The position numbers and the translations under genes are program-made. A DNA stretch of 64,000 bases from Desulfobulbus sp. (GTDB lineage Bacteria > Desulfobacterota > Desulfobulbia > Desulfobulbales > Desulfobulbaceae): contig JAITGO010000017.1 of the NCBI GenBank assembly GCA_031280615.1, positions 1-64,000 of the forward strand. Direction: 5' to 3'. Below, one piece after another: positions 45,287 to 53,656 of this stretch (its first letter is position 1; each line of letters begins with the position of its first letter). The notes beneath the pieces are model-generated. The model made no database searches. It saw nothing but the letters and a program-made list of their open reading frames with translations, and was not told where the DNA came from.

Positions 45287-46363
45287 TCAAACCGTCTTGA
45301 GCAAGCCGGCGACGCAACCCACGTCCTCTTCATCGCCATCCGGACGACCGGAATCCCCATCCGCGAAACTTTCCGAAAACAATCGAGCCGCAGGTGCCCG
45401 GGGAAAGAGATACAGCTCCAGCACGACCGATGCCGCCGCCGGCTCGGCCGTGACCCGCGCCCATTGCTCCAGGCCCGCGCGTAACAGCTGTTCGTGCTCC
45501 GTCGAGCATTTGAGGCCGGAGCCATGGGCGGCGATCTCGGCCAGCAGCCTGTCAAGGTCGGGACACCGCCGTCCGGACGGCTCGTCGGCGCCCGCCGCTT
45601 CCCGGTCCGCGTCCGGTACGGGGATGGCGATCTCGGCCAGCAAGCGGGCGCTCTGCCGCCATCTTTTTTCGTAGATTTCCTGCAACAGGTCGATCGCTGT
45701 TCGGTGGCGGGAGACCAGCAGCCCGGGGGCGCTCCTGCGGCCGTGAAAACAAAGCCGGGTCCAGGCCTTGAGCCGATGGCGGAGGATGGTGTCCGTTTCC
45801 GGACCGTCGTCCTGTCCGGCAGTGGGCAGGGCAAAGGGATGTTCCTCTTCCTCGCACAGCTCGGCAAACAGAGAGTCCTGCCTGCGGGCGATGGTCCGCA
45901 GGGCCTCGTTCAGTTCGGCCTGCTGGATGTCGTACGCTTCACCCAACTCAAGCATCAGCCGCGATTGCCAAAGCATTAGCTCAGCCTGCTCCTGTTCCCG
46001 GATATCGGCCCCGCGCAGCAGGTCGGCCAGGATCGCGTGGGGCTGCTCGGGATTGCCCCGGCGGCCAAGGCCGGCCAGGGTGGCCATGCTCAACTGGCTG
46101 ATGTAGGTGTCGCCGCAGCGGCGGATATCCTGGGCCAGGGCGAGAAACCGTTCCCGTTGTTCCCCGAGGGGCACGGGCGTGAACGCCCCCAGGCGCCCCT
46201 GCCGCCGGCAGCGCTCTGTGAACGCGGTGGCGGTTCTTTGCTCCGGCGGCGCGTTTTCAATGGCTTGCATGTGGACAACCTGTCCGAAAACCTGTACAAG
46301 GGGCAGCAGAAAGCGCTCGGCGGGCAGGGTTTCCGGAAACACGCAGGCAATGCTGTTGTTCAT
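45287..46363 (-). CDS. Hypothetical protein, 358 residues
   Basis: I do not recognise this protein. It is soluble, rich in Leu, Arg, Glu and Ala, and mostly helical in appearance (LMLWQSRLMLELGEAYDIQQ, LNEALRTIARRQDSLFAELC). It has a short acidic region near residue 170 and an acidic stretch near the C-terminus (DGDEEDVGC). No signal peptide, membrane span or catalytic motif is visible. The start ATG at 46363 is only three bases from the divergent start at 46367 and has no ribosome-binding site, so the true start may lie further in, for example Met32. Confidence 0.6.
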   Translation of the reverse strand: MNNSIACVFPETLPAERFLLPLVQVFGQVVHMQAIENAPPEQRTATAFTERCRRQGRLGAFTPVPLGEQRERFLALAQDIRRCGDTYISQLSMATLAGLGRRGNPEQPHAILADLLRGADIREQEQAELMLWQSRLMLELGEAYDIQQAELNEALRTIARRQDSLFAELCEEEEHPFALPTAGQDDGPETDTILRHRLKAWTRLCFHGRRSAPGLLVSRHRTAIDLLQEIYEKRWRQSARLLAEIAIPVPDADREAAGADEPSGRRCPDLDRLLAEIAAHGSGLKCSTEHEQLLRAGLEQWARVTAEPAAASVVLELYLFPRAPAARLFSESFADGDSGRPDGDEEDVGCVAGLLKTV

Positions 46364-46366
46364 GAT

Positions 46367-46732
46367 ATGAGTACACTACGGGAAAAGATCACATTTATTC
46401 TGACGGCCCTGGCCTATCTGCTCTTCCATCTGCGCCTGGGCCCCGATGTCGGCACCGTGGTGAGCGGCACGGTCTACCAGATGCTGCTCACCGCCCCCTA
46501 TGCCCTGGGGTTCACCTATATCGTCGCCGTGGTGTTCCGGCGGCTCACCGACAAGGGGTGGCTCCCCTGGGACCGGTTGTTCCGGATTTTTTTCACCGTC
46601 GGCATCCTGTTCGCTTTCTTCTTCGCCCTCTACGAATACGCCGGACAAGGCAAGCCGCTTGAGGACCGCGTCCTGCAGTCGGACTCTAGCGCAGCACGCT
46701 TTTTCGAGGATGTACTCCGGCGGGTGCGGTAG
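46367..46732 (+). CDS. Small membrane protein, unknown function
   Basis: A 121-residue protein, not recognised. Three hydrophobic segments are visible: ITFILTALAYLLFHLRL (about 8-24), LLTAPYALGFTYIVAVVF (about 40-57) and FRIFFTVGILFAFFFALY (about 72-89), followed by an acidic and basic tail. It starts at ATG 46367, head-to-head with the 358-residue gene, and its last 47 bases overlap the end of the convergent beta-helix gene. The lack of a clear ribosome-binding site lowers confidence. Confidence 0.5.
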   Translation: MSTLREKITFILTALAYLLFHLRLGPDVGTVVSGTVYQMLLTAPYALGFTYIVAVVFRRLTDKGWLPWDRLFRIFFTVGILFAFFFALYEYAGQGKPLEDRVLQSDSSAARFFEDVLRRVR

Positions 46733-47486
46733 CATTGGGCATGAGCAGGCTGTCCGGTCCCATGATGGTGCCTGGACTGGTCACGGAGTTGCATCCGGTC
46801 TGCGAGCCGTCGCCGACGATGGCCCCCAGCTTCTTCAGGCCGGTGTCGAGGGTGACGTCGCCGTTTTTTAAGTTGACGTTGCCGGAAAAGAACCTGAGAT
46901 TCGCGCACTTGGTCCCGGCACCGAGGTTGACGCGGTTGCCGAGGATCGAATCGCCCAGGTAGGCAAAATGTCCGGCCTTGGCATCGTTGAGGAAGATGGT
47001 GTGCTTGACCTCGGTGGTATGGCCCACCACGCAGCGCTTGCCGATCAGGCAGTTGCCGCGCAGGTAGGCCCCCTGGCGGATTTCCGACTGGTCGCCGATG
47101 ATGGCTGGGGATTTGATCATGGCTCCGGATTCGATCAGCACGCCCTTGCCGAGCTTGATGTTCTTGCCCAGGATCACCGCTCCGGCCATGATCACCGAAG
47201 CCCCCTGCAGGAACTGGCCGTTTTCCCAAACCGAAAGGCCGCCTTTGGTGGCGTCGCCGTAGGTGATGACGCATTCGCGGGCATTGCGCAGCCGGCCGTT
47301 GAACCAGATGTAAGGGCTGTCCAGCGGCACACCGTCGGTGATGCAGAGGTGCTGGAAGGTGGGGGTGGTCTGGCTGGCGATATAGGCTTTCAGTTTTTTC
47401 AACGGCACCCAGACATAGGGACAGTCGGCGAAAAGTTCCTGGTCGGGAAAGTCGGCAAGATCGAAAAACGACCCGATGGTCAGCAT
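46686..47486 (-). CDS. Left-handed beta-helix (hexapeptide) sugar transferase-like protein
   Basis: A 266-residue protein. From about residue 95 to 245 it consists of hexapeptide repeats (for example VIMAGAVILGKNIKLGKGVL), the left-handed beta-helix of acyltransferases, and resembles the C-terminal half of GlmU-type bifunctional enzymes (LRFFSGNVNLKNGDVTLDTG; GAIVGDGSQTGCNSVTSPGT). The nucleotidyl part is missing. Exact substrate unknown. ATG 47486 has TGGAG seven bases upstream; a longer frame through the CTCGGG repeat is rejected. Confidence 0.8.
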   Translation of the reverse strand: MLTIGSFFDLADFPDQELFADCPYVWVPLKKLKAYIASQTTPTFQHLCITDGVPLDSPYIWFNGRLRNARECVITYGDATKGGLSVWENGQFLQGASVIMAGAVILGKNIKLGKGVLIESGAMIKSPAIIGDQSEIRQGAYLRGNCLIGKRCVVGHTTEVKHTIFLNDAKAGHFAYLGDSILGNRVNLGAGTKCANLRFFSGNVNLKNGDVTLDTGLKKLGAIVGDGSQTGCNSVTSPGTIMGPDSLLMPNATAPAGVHPRKSVLR

Positions 47487-47577
47487 GATCGGCTCCAGAA
47501 AAGCGGATGGTCGGAAGGGGCGGATGACAGCCCTTTGTATATTGGCGGGCCGGCAATTATTCAAGTGAAATCTTCTC

Positions 47578-47613
<36 letters not shown>

Positions 47614-47625
47614 GCGGGCGCCGTC

Positions 47626-47654
47626 TTGACTTCGAGTGGGGTTGTGTTTACTGT
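47626..47654 (+). promoter_or_regulatory. Possible promoter of lon
   Basis: TTGACT (47626-47631) and TACTGT (47649-47654) are 17 bases apart. The -35 box is good, the -10 box weak. It lies 66 bases before the lon start. A heat-shock sigma promoter cannot be excluded, but I see no clear sigma32 pattern. Confidence 0.4.
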
Positions 47655-47720
47655 CGTGGGACAATTCAGCGGGCGCATCGTTGCGCATCGCCGCATTAGG
47701 CGGCACTAAGGAGGGGAAAC

Positions 47721-50147
47721 GTGGAATTTGACGATTCATTATCGACCAGCATGGGCGATTTCGGCGAACAGACGCAAGATCTGGAGATCCCCGAATCCCT
47801 GCCCATGATGGCTGTCCGGGATGTCGTGGTCTTCAACTATATGATCATCCCGTTGTTTGTCGGCCGGCCCGGTTCGATCGAGGCGGTGAACGACGGCTTG
47901 AGCAACAACAAGCTCCTGATGCTGGTGACCCAGAAAGATCCGACCAAGGACGACCCCGAGGAAAAGGATCTCTACCAGGTGGGCATGGTGTCGATGATCA
48001 TGCGGACCCTCAAGCTGCCCGACGGCCGGCTCAAGGTCCTGGTGCAGGCCCTTTCCAAGGCCAAAATCCGCTCCTTTCAGCAAAAGAAACCGTTCTATAG
48101 GGTGGCGATCGACCTGATCGAGGAACCGGAGACCCCGGAGATCACGGTCGAGACCGAGGCCCTGATGCGGACCGTGCGCGAGCACACCGAGAAGATCATG
48201 TCGCTGCGCGGTCTTCTGTCCTCGGATTTGATGATGATCATCAACAATATCGAGGAACCGGGCCGCCTGGCCGACTTGGTCGGCTCCAACCTGCGGCTGA
48301 AGATATCGGAATCGCAGAAAATACTCGAGACCGTCGACCCGACCGAACGGTTGCGTCTGGTGGCCGACCTGCTCCACAAAGAATTGGAGGTGTCCACGGT
48401 CCAGGCCAAGATCCAGTCGGACGCCAAGGAGGAGATGTCGCGCAGCCAGCGGGAGTATTTCCTCCGGGAGCAGATCCAGGCCTTGAGGCGGGAGTTGGGG
48501 GACGAGGACGGCTATTCCCAGGAAATCGAGGAACTGCGCAAGCAATTGCGAAAGAAGAAGATGCCGAAGTATGCCAAGAAGGAGGCGCGCAAGCAGCTGC
48601 GGCGGCTGGAGATGATGCATCCCGACGCCTCGGAGGCGACCATTGTCCGCACCTATCTCGACTGGTTCCTCGACCTGCCGTGGCGGCAATCCTCCACCGA
48701 CGTGCTCGACCTCAAGGTGGCGGCGGAGGTGCTGGACGAAGACCATTACGGCCTGGACCGGATCAAGGAGCGTATCCTCGAATATCTGTCGGTCCGCAAG
48801 CTCAATGCCGACACCAAGGGGCCGATCATCTGCTTTGCCGGTCCTCCCGGCGTGGGTAAGACCTCGCTCGGCCAGGCCATCGCCAAGGCCATGGGCCGCA
48901 AGTTCTACCGGCTGTCTCTGGGCGGCATGCGGGATGAGGCCGAAATCCGGGGGCACCGCCGCACCTACATTGGCGCCATGCCGGGCCGGATTCTCCAGGG
49001 GCTCAAAAACGTGGGCACCAACAACCCGGTGTTCATGATGGACGAGATCGACAAGATCGGCGACGATTACCGGGGCGATCCCTCCTCGGCCCTGCTGGAG
49101 GTGCTCGATCCGGAACAGAACAACACCTTTTCCGATCATTACATGAATCTGCCCTTCGATCTTTCCAAGGTCATGTTCATTACCACGGCCAATCGTACCG
49201 ACACCATCCCCGGCCCCTTGCTCGACCGCATGGAGGTGATCCAGCTTTCCGGCTACACCTTGGAAGAGAAGAGGGTGATCGCCAACAAGTTCCTGTTGCC
49301 GCGGCAGATCAAGGAAAGCGGCATCAAGACCGGACAGATCAAGATCGACGACGCCACCTTGGAAATCATCATCAGCAGATACACCCACGAGGCCGGGGTG
49401 CGCAACCTGGAGCGGGCGCTGGGCAAGGTTTGCCGCAAGATCGCTCGCAAGGTGGCCGAAGGCGGCCGGGGACCCTATGCGGTTTCCGACAAGACCATCG
49501 AGAAATATCTGGGGCCCCCGAAGTACATGCCGGAAGAGGATCTGGACACCAGCGGCCAGCCCGGCCTGGTGATCGGACTGGCCTGGACCGAGGTGGGCGG
49601 TGAGTTGCTGCATATCGAGACCTCGGTGCTGCCCGGTAAGGGCAAGCTGCTGTTGACCGGCCAACTGGGCGAAGTGATGAAGGAATCCGCCCAGGCCGCG
49701 CTCAGCTATTGCCGCAGCCGCAACAAGATGCTGGGGGTGGAGCCCGAGTATTTCGATGCGGTCGATATCCACATTCATGTCCCTGCCGGGGCTATTCCCA
49801 AGGACGGACCCTCGGCCGGCATCACCATGACCACCGCCCTGTTCTCCGCCATCAGCGGCAAGGCGGTCAAGCGCGGGATCGCCATGACCGGCGAGGTGAC
49901 CCTTCGCGGCAGGGTCCTGCCCATCGGCGGGCTCAAGGACAAGGCCCTGGCGGCTCTGCGCGCCGGCATCGCCAAGGTGATCATCCCCGAGGAGAATCAA
50001 AAGGATCTGGTTGAGATCCCGGAAGAGCTGCGCAAGAAAATCACCTTCTTCCCGGTCAAGCACATGGATGATGTCATTGAGTTGACCTTGGGCAAGGTTC
50101 CCAAACACAAGGCCCTTGCCAAGCAGGCCGGCGAGGAGGGGCGCTAG
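47721..50147 (+). CDS. lon: ATP-dependent protease Lon
   Basis: An 808-residue Lon protease that degrades damaged and regulatory proteins in the cytosol. Domains in order: LON N-terminal substrate domain (about 30-225), coiled-coil, AAA+ module with Walker A GPPGVGKTSLG near 373, and S16 protease domain with the catalytic Ser in PKDGPSAGITM (about 698) and Lys in GGLKDKALAA (about 740). The start is GTG 47721 with AAGGAGGGG upstream. Length is typical. Confidence 0.97.
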   Translation: MEFDDSLSTSMGDFGEQTQDLEIPESLPMMAVRDVVVFNYMIIPLFVGRPGSIEAVNDGLSNNKLLMLVTQKDPTKDDPEEKDLYQVGMVSMIMRTLKLPDGRLKVLVQALSKAKIRSFQQKKPFYRVAIDLIEEPETPEITVETEALMRTVREHTEKIMSLRGLLSSDLMMIINNIEEPGRLADLVGSNLRLKISESQKILETVDPTERLRLVADLLHKELEVSTVQAKIQSDAKEEMSRSQREYFLREQIQALRRELGDEDGYSQEIEELRKQLRKKKMPKYAKKEARKQLRRLEMMHPDASEATIVRTYLDWFLDLPWRQSSTDVLDLKVAAEVLDEDHYGLDRIKERILEYLSVRKLNADTKGPIICFAGPPGVGKTSLGQAIAKAMGRKFYRLSLGGMRDEAEIRGHRRTYIGAMPGRILQGLKNVGTNNPVFMMDEIDKIGDDYRGDPSSALLEVLDPEQNNTFSDHYMNLPFDLSKVMFITTANRTDTIPGPLLDRMEVIQLSGYTLEEKRVIANKFLLPRQIKESGIKTGQIKIDDATLEIIISRYTHEAGVRNLERALGKVCRKIARKVAEGGRGPYAVSDKTIEKYLGPPKYMPEEDLDTSGQPGLVIGLAWTEVGGELLHIETSVLPGKGKLLLTGQLGEVMKESAQAALSYCRSRNKMLGVEPEYFDAVDIHIHVPAGAIPKDGPSAGITMTTALFSAISGKAVKRGIAMTGEVTLRGRVLPIGGLKDKALAALRAGIAKVIIPEENQKDLVEIPEELRKKITFFPVKHMDDVIELTLGKVPKHKALAKQAGEEGR

Positions 50148-50242
50148 CGTAGCCGCCGGCCGACAAGGGGAGCGCTGCAGCATAAACGGCGCCTTCCTGT
50201 TGCCAGGTTGTTCGGCCGTTTCGTTTGCGTACCCGTCATGCC

Positions 50243-51232
50243 ATGCGCCGCCTGCTGATCGCCCTATCCCTGGCCGTGCTTGTTTCCCTCGCGGGAATCG
50301 GGCTCTGGTACCGCTCGTACCTGGTCACCCCCGCACCGGGGCAGGGTGAAGTCGTGGTCGACATCCCCAAGGGGTCCGGGGTGCGGGGCATCGGCGCCCT
50401 GTTGGCGGCCCGTGGCGTGCTGGACAACGACATCCGCTATCTGGCCATGGTCTATTTCTCCGGCCTGAGAACCAAGCTCAAGGCCGGAGAATACAGCATC
50501 CCCCGGGGCCTGACTCCGCCCCAGGTTCTGGAATTGCTGGCCTCGGGCCGCACCCTCCGCCACCGTGTCACCATCCCCGAAGGTCTGACCGCCGCCCAGA
50601 TCGCCGCTGTTTTCGAACAGGATGGCTGGATCAAGCAGACTCGGTTCCTCGCCCTGGTCAAGGATGCCGTTTTTCTCCGCCAACTGGGGATAGAGGGCGG
50701 CAGCCTGGAGGGGTATCTTTTTCCCGAGACTTACACCCTGGTGCGCAACGAGGCCGACGAAGCCACGGTGATCCGGATGATGGTCGCCCGTTTTCAGCAG
50801 GTCTGGCAGGCGCTTGAGGTGCCGGAATCGCTGGAGCTGAACCGTCACCAGCTCCTGACCCTGGCCTCGGTGGTCGAGAAAGAAACCGGAGTGGAGGCCG
50901 AGCGCCCGCTCATTGCCCGGGTGTTCTACAACCGGTTGGCCAAAAAGATGCGTTTGCAGTCCGATCCGACCGTGATCTACGGCATCGCCGATTTCAACGG
51001 CAACCTGACCAAGGCGGATCTGAAACGGGAAACGCCCTACAACACCTACGTCATCCCCGGTCTGCCGCCCGGCCCCATCTGCAATCCGGGCCGCGCGGCC
51101 TTGGAAGCGGTCCTGCATCCCGTCGAATCCGACGCCCTTTATTTTGTTTCGAAAAACGACGGCACCCATGTTTTTTCCTCCAACCTGGCCGACCACAACC
51201 GGGCCGTGCAACGCTACCAGCGCGGGCAGTAA
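50243..51232 (+). CDS. mltG: Endolytic murein transglycosylase MltG
   Basis: A 329-residue inner-membrane-anchored lytic transglycosylase (YceG) thought to end peptidoglycan strands during growth. A signal anchor covers residues 3-22 (LLIALSLAVLVSLAGIGLWY). The LysM-like N-domain is followed by the catalytic part, with the active Glu in LTLASVVEKETGVEAERPLI and SDPTVIYGI and IPGLPPGPICNPG after it. ATG 50243 was chosen; TTG 50225 is possible. No strong ribosome-binding site is seen at either. Confidence 0.92.
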   Translation: MRRLLIALSLAVLVSLAGIGLWYRSYLVTPAPGQGEVVVDIPKGSGVRGIGALLAARGVLDNDIRYLAMVYFSGLRTKLKAGEYSIPRGLTPPQVLELLASGRTLRHRVTIPEGLTAAQIAAVFEQDGWIKQTRFLALVKDAVFLRQLGIEGGSLEGYLFPETYTLVRNEADEATVIRMMVARFQQVWQALEVPESLELNRHQLLTLASVVEKETGVEAERPLIARVFYNRLAKKMRLQSDPTVIYGIADFNGNLTKADLKRETPYNTYVIPGLPPGPICNPGRAALEAVLHPVESDALYFVSKNDGTHVFSSNLADHNRAVQRYQRGQ

Positions 51233-51352
51233 TCGCTTGTGCAACAAGGAAACCCGAGTTGCGGCCTCCGCCCGGATTGTGCTTCCGGGGGGAGGCTATC
51301 GCCCCGGCGAGACGAAAAAATGTGCGATCCGGGCAAGATGCCATCAAAATCC

Positions 51353-51380
51353 TTGTTTTTAACTCAATTAATGGTATGTT
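51353..51380 (+). promoter_or_regulatory. Possible promoter of the cold-shock gene
   Basis: TTGTTT (51353-51358) and TATGTT (51375-51380) are 16 bases apart, giving a leader of about 120 bases before the cold-shock gene. Long structured leaders are typical of cold-shock genes in enterobacteria. The match is moderate and AT-rich. Confidence 0.4.
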
Positions 51381-51507
51381 CGCCGCCAGGAGTAGAACAT
51401 GCGATATTCTGGAGGGTTAGATTTTTCCTCGGTTGTTGCCGACGAAAACGACAAGGAATATCGCAGGGATGGAACATTCAGTCCAAGACAAGGAGCAAGA
51501 GGGAGCA

Positions 51508-51708
51508 ATGCTGAAAGGAACGGTTAAGTGGTTTAACGAGTCGAAAGGTTTCGGTTTTATCGAGCAAGAAGCTGGCAAGGATGTTTTTGTCCACTACTCT
51601 GCGATCGCAGGATCGGGTTTCAAAACCCTCAACGAAGGGGACAAGGTACAATTTGAAATCGTTGACGGACCCAAAGGGCCGGCGGCTGCCAACGTCACGA
51701 AACAATAA
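51508..51708 (+). CDS. Cold-shock protein, CspA family
   Basis: A 66-residue OB-fold nucleic-acid chaperone. It begins [20 protein letters not shown], with the RNP1 motif (KGFGFIEQ) and RNP2 motif (DVFVHYSAI) complete. I chose ATG 51508 because GAGGGAG directly precedes it and the family starts there; a longer frame to 51433 is open. It is monocistronic: a promoter-like pair lies upstream and an intrinsic terminator just downstream. Confidence 0.95.
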   Translation: MLKGTVKWFNESKGFGFIEQEAGKDVFVHYSAIAGSGFKTLNEGDKVQFEIVDGPKGPAAANVTKQ

Positions 51709-51727
51709 TCCAAAACGGTTGTTCGTG

Positions 51728-51758
51728 CCCGGCGGGAGACCTCTGCCGGGTTTTTTTT
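51728..51758 (+). terminator. Intrinsic terminator after the cold-shock gene
   Basis: CCCGGC (51728-51733), an 11-base loop and GCCGGG (51745-51750) are followed by eight Ts. It isolates the cold-shock gene from nadE. Confidence 0.85.
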
Positions 51759-51897
51759 GCCCTCGGCACGGGCAGACCCTGTCCCGTGCCGGCGACCGTC
51801 TCTCCCGGTCGGGTGTTCTCACCCCCGCGACTGGCCGCGCCCATCGGGTGTTGCCGGCAAACAGCAAGCCGAATTTTCTCTCTCGGTTCAATACATC

Positions 51898-53532
51898 GTG
51901 AAAATAGCCCTCGTCCAGACGAACCCGATTATCGGTGCCTTTGAGCGCAATTTCAGGCAAGTCGCCGCCTGGATCGACAAGGCCAAGCAGGCCGGATGCG
52001 AACTGGCTATCTTTCCCGAACTGACCTTGTGCGGCTATCCGCCCCAGGATCTGCTGGAGCGCGCCGCGTTCATCGAAGCCCACGACCGTGCCCTGGCGGA
52101 CCTGATCAAAGGTCTGGACGGCATCGCCTGCATCGTGGGCGCCCTGGAACGGCGCGAAGGTCCGGGCAAGCCGCTGTACAACGCCGCCTGGGTGATCGAG
52201 CGCAACAAGATCGTCTGCCGGGCCCGCAAGCAGCTGCTGCCCACCTACGATGTGTTCGACGAGACCCGCTACTTCGAACCCGGAGACACCTCCACGGTTT
52301 TTTCCCTGCAGGGGCTGCATTACGGCCTGACCATCTGCGAGGATATCTGGTGGAACAGCGCCGCCTACCATGCCAACCCCATGGCCGGGATGGTGGTCGG
52401 CCCGGTGGTTCCGGACTGCCTGATCAACATCTCCGCCTCGCCCTATTATCACGGCAAGTTGCAGGCCCGCCAGCAGGTTTTCGGCCAGGTCTGCCGGCAG
52501 AACAACGTGCCCTTGCTCTATGCTAACCAGGTCGGCGGCCAGGACGGCTTGATTTTTGACGGCCATTCCATGGCAATGACCCCGGCCGGTACCCTGCACA
52601 AGGCCGCAGCCGGTTTTATCGAGGACATGCTGGTCGTCGACAGCGACCAGTGGCATGGCACCGGCACCGGCACCGGAGAGCGGTTGCAGGACAGCGTCGC
52701 CGAGGTGGAGAAGGCACTGGTGCTGGGGGTGCGCGACTACCTGCACAAGACCGGCCACACCAAGGCGGTGCTCGGTCTGTCGGGCGGCATCGATTCGGCG
52801 GTCACCGCCGTGATCGGCTGCAAGGCCCTGGGGCCGGAGAACGTGCTCTGCGTGGCCATGCCTTCGCCGTACACCTCGCGGCAATCTGTCGACGATGCCC
52901 AGCAGCTGGCGCGGAACCTGGGGTGCGATTTCGATATCATCGAGATCGCCGCCGCCATGGATGCCTACCAAACCGCCCTGGGGCCCCTGTTCGCCGGAAT
53001 GGCGGAAGACACCACCGAACAGAACATTCAGGCACGGATCCGGGGCAATCTGCTGATGGCCCTGTCCAACAAATTCAACCGGCTGCTGCTGTCCACCGGC
53101 AATAAATCGGAGATGGCCGTGGGCTACTGCACCCTGTACGGCGACATGAGCGGCGGCCTGGCCGTGATCGCCGATGTCCCCAAAGGGATGGTCTATGCCC
53201 TGGCCCGGCTGATCAACCGCGAGCGGGAAATCATTCCCGAGCCGATCATCGTCCGGCCGCCGACTGCCGAACTGAAACCGAATCAGTTCGACCAGGACGA
53301 CCTGCCGCCCTACGAGCTGCTTGACGCCGTGCTCCACGCCTACCTCGAGGAGCATCAGAGCATAGCCGATATTGCCGCCGGCGGGGTGGATGTCCGCTTG
53401 GTGCGGGATATTGTCCGCCGGATCAAGCTCAACGAATACAAGCGCAAGCAGGCGCCGCTCGGCATCAAGGTGACCAGCAAGGCCTTTGGTCCGGGGCGGC
53501 GCTATCCCCTGGTCCAGGGATTTGTGGAGTGA
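51898..53532 (+). CDS. nadE: Glutamine-dependent NAD+ synthetase
   Basis: A 544-residue two-domain enzyme making NAD+ from deamido-NAD+, ATP and glutamine. The N-terminal nitrilase-like amidase has the Glu-Lys-Cys triad in FPELTLCGYPPQD, RKQLLPTYDVFDE and ICEDIWW. The C-terminal ATP-pyrophosphatase domain has VLGLSGGIDSAVTAV. The start is GTG 51898 (MKIALVQTNPIIG), since the amidase homology begins there and earlier codons in the same frame fit nothing. Its own glutaminase domain means ammonia is not needed as substrate. Confidence 0.95.
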   Translation: MKIALVQTNPIIGAFERNFRQVAAWIDKAKQAGCELAIFPELTLCGYPPQDLLERAAFIEAHDRALADLIKGLDGIACIVGALERREGPGKPLYNAAWVIERNKIVCRARKQLLPTYDVFDETRYFEPGDTSTVFSLQGLHYGLTICEDIWWNSAAYHANPMAGMVVGPVVPDCLINISASPYYHGKLQARQQVFGQVCRQNNVPLLYANQVGGQDGLIFDGHSMAMTPAGTLHKAAAGFIEDMLVVDSDQWHGTGTGTGERLQDSVAEVEKALVLGVRDYLHKTGHTKAVLGLSGGIDSAVTAVIGCKALGPENVLCVAMPSPYTSRQSVDDAQQLARNLGCDFDIIEIAAAMDAYQTALGPLFAGMAEDTTEQNIQARIRGNLLMALSNKFNRLLLSTGNKSEMAVGYCTLYGDMSGGLAVIADVPKGMVYALARLINREREIIPEPIIVRPPTAELKPNQFDQDDLPPYELLDAVLHAYLEEHQSIADIAAGGVDVRLVRDIVRRIKLNEYKRKQAPLGIKVTSKAFGPGRRYPLVQGFVE

Positions 53533-53572
53533 GCGTTGGTCGGAGCATGCCGGCGAGCGGTGCAAACTTCTT

Positions 53573-53601
53573 TTGACGGCGTTTTTTTTTTTCGTTATTG
53601 T
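53573..53601 (+). promoter_or_regulatory. Cytochrome gene promoter with a poly-T spacer
   Basis: TTGACG (53573-53578) and TATTGT (53596-53601) are separated by 17 bases, of which eleven are consecutive Ts (53582-53592). Homopolymer tracts placed between -35 and -10 are the known layout of slipped-strand, phase-variable promoters: gain or loss of a T changes spacing and activity. It lies 55 bases before the multiheme cytochrome start. Whether it varies is untested. Confidence 0.5.
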
Positions 53602-53656
53602 GGCCTGACCCTGCCTGGCAAAAAGCAATTCTATCCGAAGCAAACCGGCGCGCGTC

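Noticed and set aside
47739..50183. 814-codon open frame antisense to lon
   Set aside because: Same reason: it is the shadow of the lon reading frame in GC-rich DNA and has no motif or start signal.
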